From Streptococcus sp. DTU_2020_1001019_1_SI_AUS_MUR_006 (GTDB lineage: Bacteria; Bacillota; Bacilli; Lactobacillales; Streptococcaceae): a stretch of 64,000 nucleotides of DNA. Position numbers and translations under genes: made by a program. Positions 35,593 to 44,516 of the stretch are shown piece by piece; position 1 is the first letter of the stretch; the number at the start of each line of letters is the position of its first letter. The stretch is from positions 1,447,501 to 1,511,500 of the forward strand of contig NZ_CP135436.1 of the NCBI RefSeq assembly GCF_032340315.1. Reading direction: 5' to 3'. The notes beneath the pieces were generated by a model, which saw only the letters and a program-made list of their open reading frames with translations, did not search any database and was not told where the DNA came from.

Positions 35593-35976
35593 CTAGTTGA
35601 TTTTTTTAGGACGATTTATTTTTACCTCTGTTGCATCCACAATCACCGTATCCTCAGCACTAAGATGAGTTTTTGAAATCGTAAAGCCACTTTGAATAAG
35701 AGTTGATTCAACCCATTGACTCCGACGAATTAAGTTGCTTTCGTGAATGCCAAAATCAGCCGCAATTTGTTCATAAGTACGGTATTCGCGCATGTATTGA
35801 AGAGTAGCCATGAGGAGATCTTCTAAGCTTAACTTAGGGGTCCGTCCACCTTTTGCGTGTTTACGTTGATAAGCTGTTTTTAATACGGCTAACATCTCTT
35901 CAAAAGTAGTGCGCTGAACACCAACAAGGCGTTTAAAGCGTGCATCAGTTAATGGTTTACTTACTTCATAATTCAT
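35593..35976 (-). CDS. IS1381 transposase, N-terminal frame (copy A)
   Basis: A 127-residue frame with a DUF4096-type DNA-binding start (MNYEVSKPLTDARFKRLVGV), a helix-turn-helix (YRTYEQIAADFGIHESNLIR), and the first catalytic Asp in VIVDATEVKI. It ends at NRPKKIN, just after a run of seven A where the ribosome can slip -1 into the second frame. A TATCAT/TACAAT-like box is formed inside the IS end upstream. Confidence 0.92.
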   Translation of the reverse strand: MNYEVSKPLTDARFKRLVGVQRTTFEEMLAVLKTAYQRKHAKGGRTPKLSLEDLLMATLQYMREYRTYEQIAADFGIHESNLIRRSQWVESTLIQSGFTISKTHLSAEDTVIVDATEVKINRPKKIN

Positions 35977-36840
35977 AGTTTTATTGTATCATATTTTGTT
36001 TCGCAGGAAGTCTATTGTCTTTAACTCTGAGAGACAGTTGCGTAAGCATGGTTCGCGTTGTCGTGAGGCTGGTATCAGTATAGGTCTCCGTATCAATCCC
36101 CAATGTTCAACTCAGGGTGATCACGCGCTCTATGACCCCTGTGCACCAGGTTCTCGTTTTGGCGTGACACTAGATAAAATTCCTAGTGATTTGTTGGATT
36201 TGGTGGATGGTCTTCATTTTCACACCCTTTGTGAGCAAGGTTCGGATGATTTAGAGACAACTTTGAAAGCAGTAGAAGCGCAATTTGGAACGTATTTGCA
36301 TCAGGTCAAATGGCTCAATATGGGGGGCGGACACCACATCACAAGAGAAGGTTACGATGTGGATTTGCTGATTTCAGAAATCAAGCGTATCCGAGAAACT
36401 TACAATCTTGAAATCTATATCGAGCCGGGTGAAGCCATTGCACTCAATGCGGGTTATCTAGCAACTGAGGTATTAGATATTGTAGAAAACGGTATGGAAA
36501 GCTTGGTTTTAGATGCCTCTGCGACCTGCCATATGCCTGATGTACTTGAGATGCCCTATCGTCCACCTTTGAGAAATGGCTTTGAGGCACAGGAAAAAGC
36601 CCATACTTATAGACTTTCTTCCAATACATGTCTGACAGGCGATGTGATTGGTGATTATAGTTTTGAAAATCCTGTTGAGATTGGAGATAGACTTTACTTT
36701 GAGGACATGGCTATTTACTCATTTGTTAAAAATAATACCTTTAATGGTATTGGATTGCCAAGTCTCTATCTCATGGACGATCAGGGTGACTGTAGCTTAG
36801 TCAAAGCCTTCGGCTATCAAGATTTTAAAGGGAGATTATC

Positions 36841-37926
36841 ATGATGGACAGTCCCAAAAAATTAGGCTATCGTATGCCAGCAGAGTACGAACCACATCAT
36901 GGTACCCTCATGATATGGCCGACTCGACCAGGTTCATGGCCTTTTCAAGGAAAAGCTACTAAAGCAGCATTTAGCCAGATTATTAATACCATAGCAGAAG
37001 GGGAAAGAGTCTATCTTTTGGTAGAGCAAGATTATCTATCTGAAGCCCAATCTTATCTTGGAGACAAGGTTGTTTATCTATATATTCCTACCAATGATGC
37101 CTGGGCGCGTGATACGGGTCCGACTATTCTTGTCAATGATGAAGGCCAGAAATTAGCCGTGGATTGGTCTTTCAATGCTTGGGGTGGTGCTGTAGATGGT
37201 CTCTACCAAGACTATGAATATGATGACCAAGTAGCCAGTCATTTTGCCGAGGCCTTGGAAATGCCTGTTTATGATGCTAAACCTTTTGTCCTAGAAGGCG
37301 GAGCGATACATAGCGATGGCCAAGGAACCATTCTTGTGACTGAAAGTTGCTTGCTTAGTCCCGGTCGCAATCCTCATCTAAGTAAAGAGGAAATTGAGAA
37401 TACCTTATTAGAGAGCCTTGGAGCTGAAAAAGTTATCTGGCTTCCTTATGGTATTTATCAGGACGAAACCAATGAACACGTTGACAATGTTGCAGCCTTT
37501 GTTGGTCCTGCAGAACTTGTCTTGGCTTGGACGGACGACGAAAGCGATCCTCAATATGCCATGTCAGAAGCTGATTTAGCGCTTTTAGAAAAGGAAACAG
37601 ATGCAAAAGGTCGTCACTTCACCATTCATAAATTGCCTATCCCTGCAGTTCGACAAGTTGTGACAGAAGAAGATCTTCCTGGTTATTCCTACGAAGAAGG
37701 TGAAGAAGAGCGATACGCAGGTGAACGACTAGCAGCTTCCTACGTGAACTTTTATATCGCCAACCAGGCAGTCCTTGTTCCCCAGTTTCAAGATAAAAAC
37801 GATCAAGTAGCCTTAGATATCCTCAGTAAGTGTTTTCCAGACCGTAAAGTTGTCGGAATTCCAGCCAGAGATATTCTCTTAGGTGGTGGCAATATCCACT
37901 GTATCACCCAACAAATCCCAGAATAG
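36841..37926 (+). CDS. aguA: Agmatine deiminase
   Basis: A 361-residue enzyme hydrolysing agmatine to N-carbamoylputrescine and ammonia. It has the pentein-fold family pattern: [19 protein letters not shown] at the start, [16 protein letters not shown] (substrate-binding Asp and Arg), [32 protein letters not shown] with the catalytic His, and the C-terminal catalytic cysteine in [14 protein letters not shown]. All key residues are present. The start ATG at 36841 overlaps the nspC stop by four bases (a second ATG follows at 36844). It is transcribed in the polyamine operon downstream of the IS in nspC, so its expression may be reduced or come from within the IS flank. Confidence 0.95.
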   Translation: MMDSPKKLGYRMPAEYEPHHGTLMIWPTRPGSWPFQGKATKAAFSQIINTIAEGERVYLLVEQDYLSEAQSYLGDKVVYLYIPTNDAWARDTGPTILVNDEGQKLAVDWSFNAWGGAVDGLYQDYEYDDQVASHFAEALEMPVYDAKPFVLEGGAIHSDGQGTILVTESCLLSPGRNPHLSKEEIENTLLESLGAEKVIWLPYGIYQDETNEHVDNVAAFVGPAELVLAWTDDESDPQYAMSEADLALLEKETDAKGRHFTIHKLPIPAVRQVVTEEDLPGYSYEEGEEERYAGERLAASYVNFYIANQAVLVPQFQDKNDQVALDILSKCFPDRKVVGIPARDILLGGGNIHCITQQIPE

Positions 37927-37935
37927 GAGAAAAAG

Positions 37936-38811
37936 ATGAGAAATGTAAGAGTTGCAGCCATTCAGATGCAATGCGCTAAGGATGTGGCAACAAATATTCA
38001 AACAGCAGAGCGTTTAGTACGTCAGGCTGCAGAACAAGGTGCACAAATTATTCTTTTACCCGAATTATTTGAACGTCCATACTTTTGTCAGGAACGTCAG
38101 TATGACTACTACCAGCATGCCCAATTTGTAGCAGAAAATACTGCCATTCAGCATTTTAAGGTGATTGCTAAGGAACTACAGGTCGTTTTACCAATCAGTT
38201 TCTATGAAAAAGATGGTAATGTCTTATACAATTCCATTGCTATCATTGATGCAGATGGAGAAGTGCTTGGCGTTTATCGGAAAACCCACATACCAGATGA
38301 CCATTATTATCAGGAGAAATTCTTTTTCACACCTGGAAATACTGGTTTCAAGGTCTGGGACACTCGCTACGCCAAGATTGGTATCGGGATCTGTTGGGAT
38401 CAATGGTTCCCTGAAACTGCCCGTTGTCTTGCACTAAATGGAGCAGAATTACTCTTTTATCCGACAGCTATTGGTTCGGAGCCGATTTTGGATACTGATA
38501 GTTGTGGTCATTGGCAACGTACCATGCAAGGGCATGCAGCAGCAAATATTGTGCCAGTTATCGCAGCAAATCGTTATGGTTTAGAAGAAGTCACTCCTTG
38601 CGAGGAAAATGGAGGACAAAGTTCCAGTCTAAACTTCTACGGTTCATCCTTTATGACCGATGAAACAGGAGCTATTTTAAGTCAAGCCGAACGACAAGAT
38701 GAAGCAATCCTCATAGCTACTTATGACCTCGACAAGGGAGCAAATGAGCGACTTAACTGGGGTCTCTTTAGAGACAGAAGACCAGACATGTATAAAGATA
38801 TTGTGAAATGA
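37936..38811 (+). CDS. aguB: N-carbamoylputrescine amidase
   Basis: A 291-residue nitrilase-superfamily amidase that splits N-carbamoylputrescine into putrescine, CO2 and ammonia. The catalytic Glu-Lys-Cys triad can be placed: Glu in LLPELFERPYF, Lys in GVYRKTHIPDDHYYQEKFFF, and Cys in IGIGICWDQWFPE. AGGAG precedes the ATG 9 bp after aguA. It closes the polyamine operon. Its terminator was split by an ISL3 element only a few bases after the stop (TGA 38809-38811). The intact hairpin is now at 40236-40259, on the far side of the IS. Confidence 0.95.
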   Translation: MRNVRVAAIQMQCAKDVATNIQTAERLVRQAAEQGAQIILLPELFERPYFCQERQYDYYQHAQFVAENTAIQHFKVIAKELQVVLPISFYEKDGNVLYNSIAIIDADGEVLGVYRKTHIPDDHYYQEKFFFTPGNTGFKVWDTRYAKIGIGICWDQWFPETARCLALNGAELLFYPTAIGSEPILDTDSCGHWQRTMQGHAAANIVPVIAANRYGLEEVTPCEENGGQSSSLNFYGSSFMTDETGAILSQAERQDEAILIATYDLDKGANERLNWGLFRDRRPDMYKDIVK

Positions 38812-38819
38812 CAAAAAGC

Positions 38820-40234
38820 GGCTCTATAATATTTGTAGTGGGTAAATCCCCTATGGATATTATGGAGCCTATTTTTGTGTAGAAAAAAAGTCCCATATGA
38901 CCTATAATGAAAAGCGACTAAACAACTCATTAGAAAGATTCATATGGAACAATTACATTTTATCACAAAACTACTCGATATCAAAGACCCAAACATCAAA
39001 ATTCTAGATATTATCAATATGGATACTCACAAAGAAATCATCGCTAAACTGGATTATGAGGCTCCATCTTGTCCTGATTGCGGAAGTCAAATGAAGAAAT
39101 ATGACTTCCAAAAACCGTCGAAAATTCCTTACCTCGAAACGACTGGTATGCCTACTAGAATCCTCCTTAGAAAACGCCGTTTCAAATGCTATCAGTGCTC
39201 GAAAATGATGGTCGCCGTGACCTCTCTCGTCAAGAAAAATCACCAAATTCCTCGTATTATCAATCAAAAAATTGCGCAAAAATTGATTGAAAAGACTTCT
39301 ATGACTGATATTGCCCATCAGCTTTCCATTTCAACTTCAACTGTCGTTCGCAAGCTCAATGACTTCCGTTTTAAACATGACTTTAGCCGACTTCCTGAGA
39401 TTATGTCTTGGGACGAGTATGCCTTTACCAAGGGAAAGATGAGTTTTATCGCACAAGATTTTGACAATCTCAACATTATCACCGTGCTTGAAGGTAGAAC
39501 CCAGACTATCATCCGAAATCACTTTCTGCGCTACGATAGAGCCGTTCGCTGTCAGGTGAAAATAATTACTATGGATATGTTTAGTCCTTACTATAACTTG
39601 GCTAAACAGCTTTTTCCATGTGCTAAAATCGTTCTAGATCGCTTTCACATTATCCAACATCTTAGCCGTGCTATGAGTCGTGTCCGTGTTCAAATCATGA
39701 ATCAATTTGAGCGAAAATCTCATGAATACAAGGCTATCAAGCGCTATTGGAAACTCATCCAACAAGATAGCCGTAAACTGAGTGATAAACGTTTTTATCG
39801 CCCTACTTTTCGCATGCACTTAACGAATAAAGAGATTCTAGACAAGCTTTTGAGCTATTCAGAAGACTTGAAACACCACTATAATCTCTATCAACTCTTG
39901 CTTTTTCACTTCCAGAATAAAGAAGCTGACAAATTTTTCGGACTTATTGAGGACAATCTGAAGCAGGTTCATCCTCTTTTTCAGACTGTCTTTAAGACAT
40001 TTCTCAAGGACAAAGAGAAAATTGTCAACGCCCTTCAATTGCCCTATTCCAACGCTAAATTGGAAGCGACTAATAATCTCATTAAACTCATCAAACGAAA
40101 TGCTTTTGGTTTTAGGAACTTTGACAACTTTAAGAAACGAATTTTTATCGCTCTGAATATAAAAATGGAGAGGACAACGATTGTCCTCTCCAGATGTTAG
40201 CTTTTATTCAACCCACTACAGTTGACAAAGAGCC
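38820..40234 (+). mobile_element. ISL3-family IS, copy 4 (diverged)
   Basis: A complete 1415-bp element in the opposite orientation to copies 1-3, flanked by CAAAAAGC at 38812-38819 and 40235-40242. Ends match the other copies except for scattered changes. The interior differs at many bases, so it is an older or separately acquired lineage. Its transposase reads in the same direction as the polyamine operon. Confidence 0.95.
38944..40200 (+). CDS. ISL3-family transposase, copy 4
   Basis: An intact 418-residue transposase. It differs from the other three at about twenty positions, for example KILDIINMD for KIVDIINMD, EAPSCPDCG for DALSCPDCG, CYQCSKMMVAVTSLV for CYHCSKMMVAETSIV, and a different C-terminal end. 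The zinc-finger cysteines, helix-turn-helix and catalytic core are kept, so it should work. It could be transcribed by readthrough from the polyamine operon because the terminator before it has been displaced. Confidence 0.94.
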   Translation: MEQLHFITKLLDIKDPNIKILDIINMDTHKEIIAKLDYEAPSCPDCGSQMKKYDFQKPSKIPYLETTGMPTRILLRKRRFKCYQCSKMMVAVTSLVKKNHQIPRIINQKIAQKLIEKTSMTDIAHQLSISTSTVVRKLNDFRFKHDFSRLPEIMSWDEYAFTKGKMSFIAQDFDNLNIITVLEGRTQTIIRNHFLRYDRAVRCQVKIITMDMFSPYYNLAKQLFPCAKIVLDRFHIIQHLSRAMSRVRVQIMNQFERKSHEYKAIKRYWKLIQQDSRKLSDKRFYRPTFRMHLTNKEILDKLLSYSEDLKHHYNLYQLLLFHFQNKEADKFFGLIEDNLKQVHPLFQTVFKTFLKDKEKIVNALQLPYSNAKLEATNNLIKLIKRNAFGFRNFDNFKKRIFIALNIKMERTTIVLSRC

Positions 40235-40235
40235 C

Positions 40236-40259
40236 AAAAAGCCTCCAAGAGGCTTTTTT
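40236..40259 (+). terminator. Original aguB terminator, displaced by ISL3 copy 4
   Basis: AAAAAGCCTC, loop CAA, GAGGCTTTTTT: a strong intrinsic terminator. Its first seven bases lie in the IS target duplication, so the element entered the left arm of the stem and the duplication restored an intact hairpin downstream. Confidence 0.9.
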
Positions 40260-40281
40260 CTGTAGATACTATAATAATTTT

Positions 40282-40310
40282 TTGATAATGTCCTAGGATT
40301 CTGATAAAAT
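40282..40310 (+). promoter_or_regulatory. Promoter of the hsdM operon
   Basis: TTGATA (40282-40287) and TAAAAT (40305-40310) are separated by 17 bp. They lie about 70 bp before the hsdM ATG, after the displaced terminator. Confidence 0.7.
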
Positions 40311-40378
40311 GGGGTATAAGAAGTTTTAAAATTTTGTATGTCAGATTTTTAAAATTGAAACATTTTGAGAGGTAAAAT

Positions 40379-41872
40379 ATGATTACAGGCGAATTAAAGA
40401 ATAAGATTGATCAATTGTGGGAAATGTTATGGACAGAGGGAAATGCGAATCCTTTGACTAACATCGAGCAATTGACTTATCTTTTATTTATGAAGGATTT
40501 GGACAGAGTTGAACTTGAACGAGAAAATGATGCTGAATTTCTAGGTATTCCCTTTGAGGGAATTTTCCCAAAAGATAAACCCGAATATCGTTGGTCAACC
40601 TTTAAGAACTTAGGAGATGCGCAAGAAGTTTATCGCCTGATGTCACAAGAGATTTTTCCATTTATTAAGAATCTGAAAGGGGATACTGACGATACAGCTT
40701 TTTCACGTTATATGCGTGAAGCGATTTTTCAAATCAATAAACCTGCTACACTCCAAAAAGTAATTTCTATATTGGATGAATTTCCAACTAAAGGATCGGA
40801 TATGGAGTTTTATAGTGACAAACAAAGTATAAATGATATTGGAGACATTTACGAGTATCTATTGTCAAAATTATCTCAGGCAGGGGCAAATGGTCAATTT
40901 CGTACTCCTCGTCATATCATTGATATGATGGTTGAGCTCATGCAACCGACAATTAAGGATATTATTTCAGATCCTGCCATGGGGTCTGCAGGATTTTTAG
41001 TTTCTGCAAGTCGCTACCTAGACCGAAGAAAAGAAGAGTGGCAAACAAATATTGACAGTGTAAAGCATTTCCACAATACTATGTTTCATGGGAATGATAC
41101 AGATACGACAATGTTGAGACTTGGGGCTATGAACATGATGCTCCATGGGGTTGAGAATCCACAAATTAGCTATCTAGACTCGCTTTCTCAAGATAACGAA
41201 GAAGCTGATAAATATACTCTAGTTTTAGCCAATCCACCTTTCAAAGGATCTCTTGATTATGATTCAACCTCTGGCGATTTGTTGGCTACGATTAAGACTA
41301 AGAAGACAGAGTTGCTTTTCCTTGCCCTTTTCTTACGCACTTTGAAGCCAGGTGGACGTGCAGCTGTTATTGTACCGGACGGTGTCCTCTTTGGTTCCTC
41401 TAAAGCTCATAAAGGGATTCGTCAGGAAATCGTTGAGTATCATAAACTAGATGCAGTTATTTCGATGCCAAGTGGTGTTTTCAAGCCTTATGCAGGAGTT
41501 TCAACGGCTATACTTATCTTCACTAAGACTGGAAATGGTGGGACGGATAAGGTTTGGTTTTACGATATGAAAGCAGACGGTCTGAGTTTAGATGATAAAC
41601 GCCAACCTATCAACGAAAATGATATTCCAGATATTATTCAACGATTCCATCAATTAGAGAAAGAAGTAGAACGCAAGAGAACAGATCAGTCCTTCTTTGT
41701 TCCAGTTGATGAGATTAAGGAAAATGATTTTGATCTGTCCATCAATAAATACAAAGAAATCGAGTATGAAAAAGTTGAGTATGAACCAACAGAAGTCATT
41801 TTAAAGAAAATCAATGATCTAGAAAAAGAAATTCAAGCTGGCTTAGCAGAGTTAGAAGAATTACTAAAGTAG
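40379..41872 (+). CDS. hsdM: Type I restriction-modification methyltransferase subunit HsdM
   Basis: A 497-residue N6-adenine methyltransferase subunit. The N-terminal helical domain (LKNKIDQLWEMLWTEGNANP) is followed by the catalytic domain with the cofactor motif SDPAMGSAGFLVSASRYL (about 198-216) and the catalytic NPPF motif LANPPFKGSLDYD (about 281). The C-terminal coiled coil contacts the specificity subunit. It forms M2S with HsdS to methylate DNA and, with HsdR, a restriction complex. It is first in the locus with its own promoter, and the first hsdS frame follows by 12 bp. Order and partners match the pneumococcal tvr (translocating variable restriction) locus. Confidence 0.95.
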   Translation: MITGELKNKIDQLWEMLWTEGNANPLTNIEQLTYLLFMKDLDRVELERENDAEFLGIPFEGIFPKDKPEYRWSTFKNLGDAQEVYRLMSQEIFPFIKNLKGDTDDTAFSRYMREAIFQINKPATLQKVISILDEFPTKGSDMEFYSDKQSINDIGDIYEYLLSKLSQAGANGQFRTPRHIIDMMVELMQPTIKDIISDPAMGSAGFLVSASRYLDRRKEEWQTNIDSVKHFHNTMFHGNDTDTTMLRLGAMNMMLHGVENPQISYLDSLSQDNEEADKYTLVLANPPFKGSLDYDSTSGDLLATIKTKKTELLFLALFLRTLKPGGRAAVIVPDGVLFGSSKAHKGIRQEIVEYHKLDAVISMPSGVFKPYAGVSTAILIFTKTGNGGTDKVWFYDMKADGLSLDDKRQPINENDIPDIIQRFHQLEKEVERKRTDQSFFVPVDEIKENDFDLSINKYKEIEYEKVEYEPTEVILKKINDLEKEIQAGLAELEELLK

Positions 41873-41884
41873 GGAGATGCATGT

Positions 41885-42457
41885 ATGAAAAAAGTGAAGT
41901 TGGGGGAAGTTTGTGAGATTTTAAATGGATTTGCCTTCAAGAGTTTGCTATATGTTAACGAAGGCATTCGTATTATAAGAATAACTAATGTTCAAAAAGG
42001 ATACATCGAAGATAGTGACCCAAAATACTATCCAATTGAATATAGAAATTCAATCGAGAAGTATATTTTAAAAGAAAATGATTTGCTTATGTCTTTAACA
42101 GGAAATGTTGGACGAGTAGGATTAATAAGTAAAACTATGCTTCCTGCTGCATTAAATCAACGGGTTGCCTGTTTAAGAACTATTGATAGTTTAATTTCCA
42201 AAGAATATGTATTTCAATTTCTTAATTCAGATCTGTTTGAACAGTCAGCAATAAGAAGTTCTAATGGTGTTGCTCAAAAAAATTTAAGTACAGATTGGTT
42301 AAAAAAAGTAGAAATTACTTATCCTTCAGTTGAGCAACAAAAGTTGATTACTAGTACGTTAAATTTGATTGAACGATTAATTTGCTGTCGTAAAGAACAA
42401 AATAAAAAATTGAACGAGCTCGCCAAATCCCGATATTTCGAGGAGGTGGTTGCATGA
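41885..42457 (+). CDS. hsdS: Half-length HsdS specificity protein (one target-recognition domain)
   Basis: A 190-residue protein with one target-recognition domain (starting KLGEVCEILNGFAFKSLLYV) and the following conserved helix ending KLNELAKSRYFEEVVA. Normal HsdS has two such units and about 380-400 residues. Its gene ends in an ATGA overlap with the next hsdS. Near its 3' end (42425-42434) is AAATCCCGAT, the same 10-mer found at the repeat sites at 42985 and 47671. Half-length HsdS proteins can dimerise into working specificity subunits in some systems, so this may be functional. It could also be a leftover of cassette exchange. Confidence 0.85.
   Translation: MKKVKLGEVCEILNGFAFKSLLYVNEGIRIIRITNVQKGYIEDSDPKYYPIEYRNSIEKYILKENDLLMSLTGNVGRVGLISKTMLPAALNQRVACLRTIDSLISKEYVFQFLNSDLFEQSAIRSSNGVAQKNLSTDWLKKVEITYPSVEQQKLITSTLNLIERLICCRKEQNKKLNELAKSRYFEEVVA
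42425..42434 (+). repeat. Direct-repeat core AAATCCCGAT, copy 1
   Basis: The 10-mer lies over the conserved KSR codons of the half hsdS. It is repeated in the same orientation at 42985 and 47671. A likely recombination point for the linked recombinase, inferred from position. Confidence 0.6.
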
Positions 42458-42984
42458 AGAAAGTGAAACTAGGTGAAATTTGTGAGATACAAGCAGGAGG
42501 TACTCCTTCAAGAAATAAGCAAGAATTTTGGGTTCAAGGTAATATACCTTGGGTAAAAATAAAAGATATAAACTCAAAATACATCTCTAAAGTTGAAGAA
42601 CATATTACAGATTTAGGGTTGCGGTTTTCCTCTGCAAAATTATTTTCAAGAGGTACGATATTGTATACTATTTTTGCTACTATTGGTGAAGTAGCTATAT
42701 TAGATATTGATGCTGCAACAAATCAGGCTATAGCAGGTTTACATTTAAAGTCTGAAAAAGTATTAAAAGAATATCTTTATTTTTTCCTTCTTTCTATTAA
42801 AAATAGAGTAAGAAACGATAGTAGAGGAGTGGCTCAGAATAACATTAATTTAACGTACTTAAAAAATATAGAGGTCCCTATTGTTGAAAATAGTATTCAG
42901 CAAGAAATTTGTAATAATTTAACTAAAATAAATCAAATAATTACTCTACGTAATCAGCAACTCATAGAACTCTCAAACCTTGTA

Positions 42985-43008
42985 AAATCCCGATTTAACG
43001 AGATGTTT
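42985..43008 (+). repeat. 24-bp direct repeat, copy in the expressed hsdS
   Basis: Begins AAATCCCGAT and ends GAGATGTTT. Identical over 24 bp to 47671-47694 in the same orientation. It lies over the central conserved region of hsdS, where exchange would swap target-recognition domain 2. Confidence 0.85.
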
Positions 43009-43135
43009 GAAGATTATCCTGACTCAGTATTCTTAGATACATATATAAAAGAACTGAGAGCAGGTAAAAGTTTAGCTGGTGAGGAAAATAATAAGAATAG
43101 ACTTCCTGCGAAACAAAATATGATACAATAAAACT

Positions 43136-43519
43136 ATGAATTATGAAGTAAGTAAACCATTAACTGATGCACGCTTTAAACGCCTTGTTGGTGTTCAGCG
43201 CACTACTTTTGAAGAGATGTTAGCCGTATTAAAAACAGCTTATCAACGTAAACACGCAAAAGGTGGACGGACCCCTAAGTTAAGCTTAGAAGATCTCCTC
43301 ATGGCTACTCTTCAATACATGCGCGAATACCGTACTTATGAACAAATTGCGGCTGATTTTGGCATTCACGAAAGCAACTTAATTCGTCGGAGTCAATGGG
43401 TTGAATCAACTCTTATTCAAAGTGGCTTTACGATTTCAAAAACTCATCTTAGTGCTGAGGATACGGTGATTGTGGATGCAACAGAGGTAAAAATAAATCG
43501 TCCTAAAAAAATCAACTAG
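43136..43519 (+). CDS. IS1381 transposase, N-terminal frame (copy B)
   Basis: The same 127-residue frame as in the nspC copy, with helix-turn-helix and first catalytic Asp. The run of seven A at 43505-43511 near its end is the presumed -1 slippage point into the second frame. It reads in the direction of the hsd genes, so transcripts could run on into the 3' part of hsdS. Confidence 0.92.
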   Translation: MNYEVSKPLTDARFKRLVGVQRTTFEEMLAVLKTAYQRKHAKGGRTPKLSLEDLLMATLQYMREYRTYEQIAADFGIHESNLIRRSQWVESTLIQSGFTISKTHLSAEDTVIVDATEVKINRPKKIN

Positions 43520-43551
43520 CCAATTATTCTGGTAAAAAGAAATGCCATGCT

Positions 43552-43941
43552 ATGAAGGCTCAAGCGATTGTCACAAGCCAAGGGAGAATTGTTTCTTTGG
43601 ATATTGCAGTGAACTATTGCCACGATATGAAATTGTTCAAAATGAGTCGCAGAAATATCGGACAAGCTGGTAAAATCTTGGCTGACAGTGGTTATCAAGG
43701 ACTCATGAAGATGTATTCACAAGCGCAAACTCCGAGGAAATCAAGCAAACTTAAGCCACTAACTCTTGAAGATAAATCCTATAACCATGCGCTATCTAAA
43801 GAGAGAATCAAGGTTGAGAATATTTTTGCCAAAGTAAAAACGTTTAAAATATTTTCAACAACCTATCGAAATCGACGCAAACGGTTTGGATTACGAATGA
43901 ATTTGATTACTGGCATTATCAATCGTGAACTAGGATTCTAG
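43552..43941 (+). CDS. IS1381 transposase, C-terminal frame (copy B)
   Basis: The same 129-residue frame as in the nspC copy, with the second catalytic Asp in ILADSGYQG and the Glu in ERIKVENIF. The -1 frame from 43505 is open up to and through this ATG, which supports fusion by frameshifting over separate initiation. Confidence 0.9.
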   Translation: MKAQAIVTSQGRIVSLDIAVNYCHDMKLFKMSRRNIGQAGKILADSGYQGLMKMYSQAQTPRKSSKLKPLTLEDKSYNHALSKERIKVENIFAKVKTFKIFSTTYRNRRKRFGLRMNLITGIINRELGF

Positions 43942-44318
43942 TTTCGCAGGAAGTCTAATAAAGTATTAAAAACAGGAGCTGTATCGTACGATTATTTTAA
44001 TTCCTCTGAAGTAAAAAATTTACCAATTGACTATATTCCCTTAGATGAACATAAAGTTGAAATAGGGGATGTAATTATTAGTCGTATGAACACTTCTGAA
44101 CTAGTTGGGGCTGCTGGGTATGTTTGGGCTATCAATAGTGATAATATATATTTGCCAGATAGATTATGGAAGGTTATTCTGAATGATCGAGTAAATCCAG
44201 TTTTCTTATGGAAGCTTATTACAAATGAGAAAACAAAATTAAAAATTAAGAGAATTTCCTCTGGAACTAGTGGGAGTATGAAAAATATTTCGAAATCAAA
44301 ATTTTTACAAATTAGAGT

Positions 44319-44387
44319 CCCCCTCCCCCCTCTTTCCCTCCAAAACGAGTTCGCAGACTTTGTGGCTCAGGTAGACAAATCACAATT
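44319..44387 (+). repeat. 69-bp direct repeat in the 3' conserved region of hsdS
   Basis: Matches 48171-48239 with two mismatches in the same orientation. It covers the codons for LQNEFADFVAQVDKSQ. With the 24-bp repeat it brackets the domain-2 cassette on both sides. Confidence 0.85.
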
Positions 44388-44467
44388 GGCAATTCAAAAA
44401 TCACTAGAAGAACTTGAAACTTTGAAGAAATCTCTCATGCAGGAGTATTTTGGCTGATATTCTGTCA

Positions 44468-44496
44468 TTGTAATTACGGTAATTATTTGTTATAAT
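44468..44496 (+). promoter_or_regulatory. Promoter and operator of the AbrB/Doc pair
   Basis: TTGTAA (44468-44473), a 17-bp spacer ending TGT, then TATAAT (44491-44496). A perfect 15-bp palindrome TAATTACGGTAATTA (44471-44485) overlaps the -35 and spacer. The antitoxin is the likely ligand. Confidence 0.75.
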
Positions 44497-44516
44497 ACTT
44501 CAAAGGAGGAAATCAG

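Larger units (their letters stand above)
35157..36012 (-). mobile_element. IS1381-like IS5-family element in nspC
   Basis: An 856-bp element bounded by perfect 15-bp inverted repeats GACTTCCTGCGAAAC (35157-35171 and complement 35998-36012). Flanking TA at 35155-35156 and 36013-36014 is the duplicated target. Two overlapping transposase frames are on the minus strand. Its sequence matches the copy at 43100-43955 as read. Confidence 0.94.
34856..36844 (+). pseudogene. nspC: Carboxynorspermidine decarboxylase, interrupted by IS1381
   Basis: An alanine-racemase-fold PLP enzyme in two parts. The 5' part (34856-35156) begins MKLENVPTPAYVIDLAKLEA and includes ILLAQKAYSLYKTYP with the PLP lysine. 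The 3' part (36015-36844) includes GLHFHTLCEQGSDDLE, NMGGGHHITREGYDV, EPGEAIALNAGY and SATCHMPDVLEMPY. Removing the 856-bp IS and one TA copy joins the frame as DHIIVFNSERQLRKHG, giving a 376-residue protein of normal length. The break is therefore the only lesion and is in principle reversible. The IS lies opposite to the operon direction, so polar effects on aguA and aguB are possible. Confidence 0.93.
43100..43955 (+). mobile_element. IS1381-like IS5-family element in hsdS
   Basis: An 856-bp element with perfect 15-bp inverted repeats, the same as the copy in nspC but in the plus orientation. TA is duplicated at 43098-43099 and 43956-43957. Confidence 0.94.
42454..44457 (+). pseudogene. 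hsdS: HsdS specificity subunit, interrupted by IS1381
   Basis: A two-domain HsdS broken by an IS. The first part (42454-43099) starts MKKVKLGEICEIQAGGTPSR, includes target-recognition domain 1 and the central conserved KSRFNEMFED. The second (43958-44457) carries the rest of domain 2 and the C-terminal region with LQNEFADFVAQVDKSQLA and SLMQEYFG. Removing the 856-bp IS and one TA restores one open frame of 381 residues (junction EENNKNNKVLK). As it stands the upstream frame stops at 43131 with 225 residues. Domain 2 is lost, so specificity would be altered or abolished unless half subunits pair or the silent cassette is recombined in. Confidence 0.93.
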
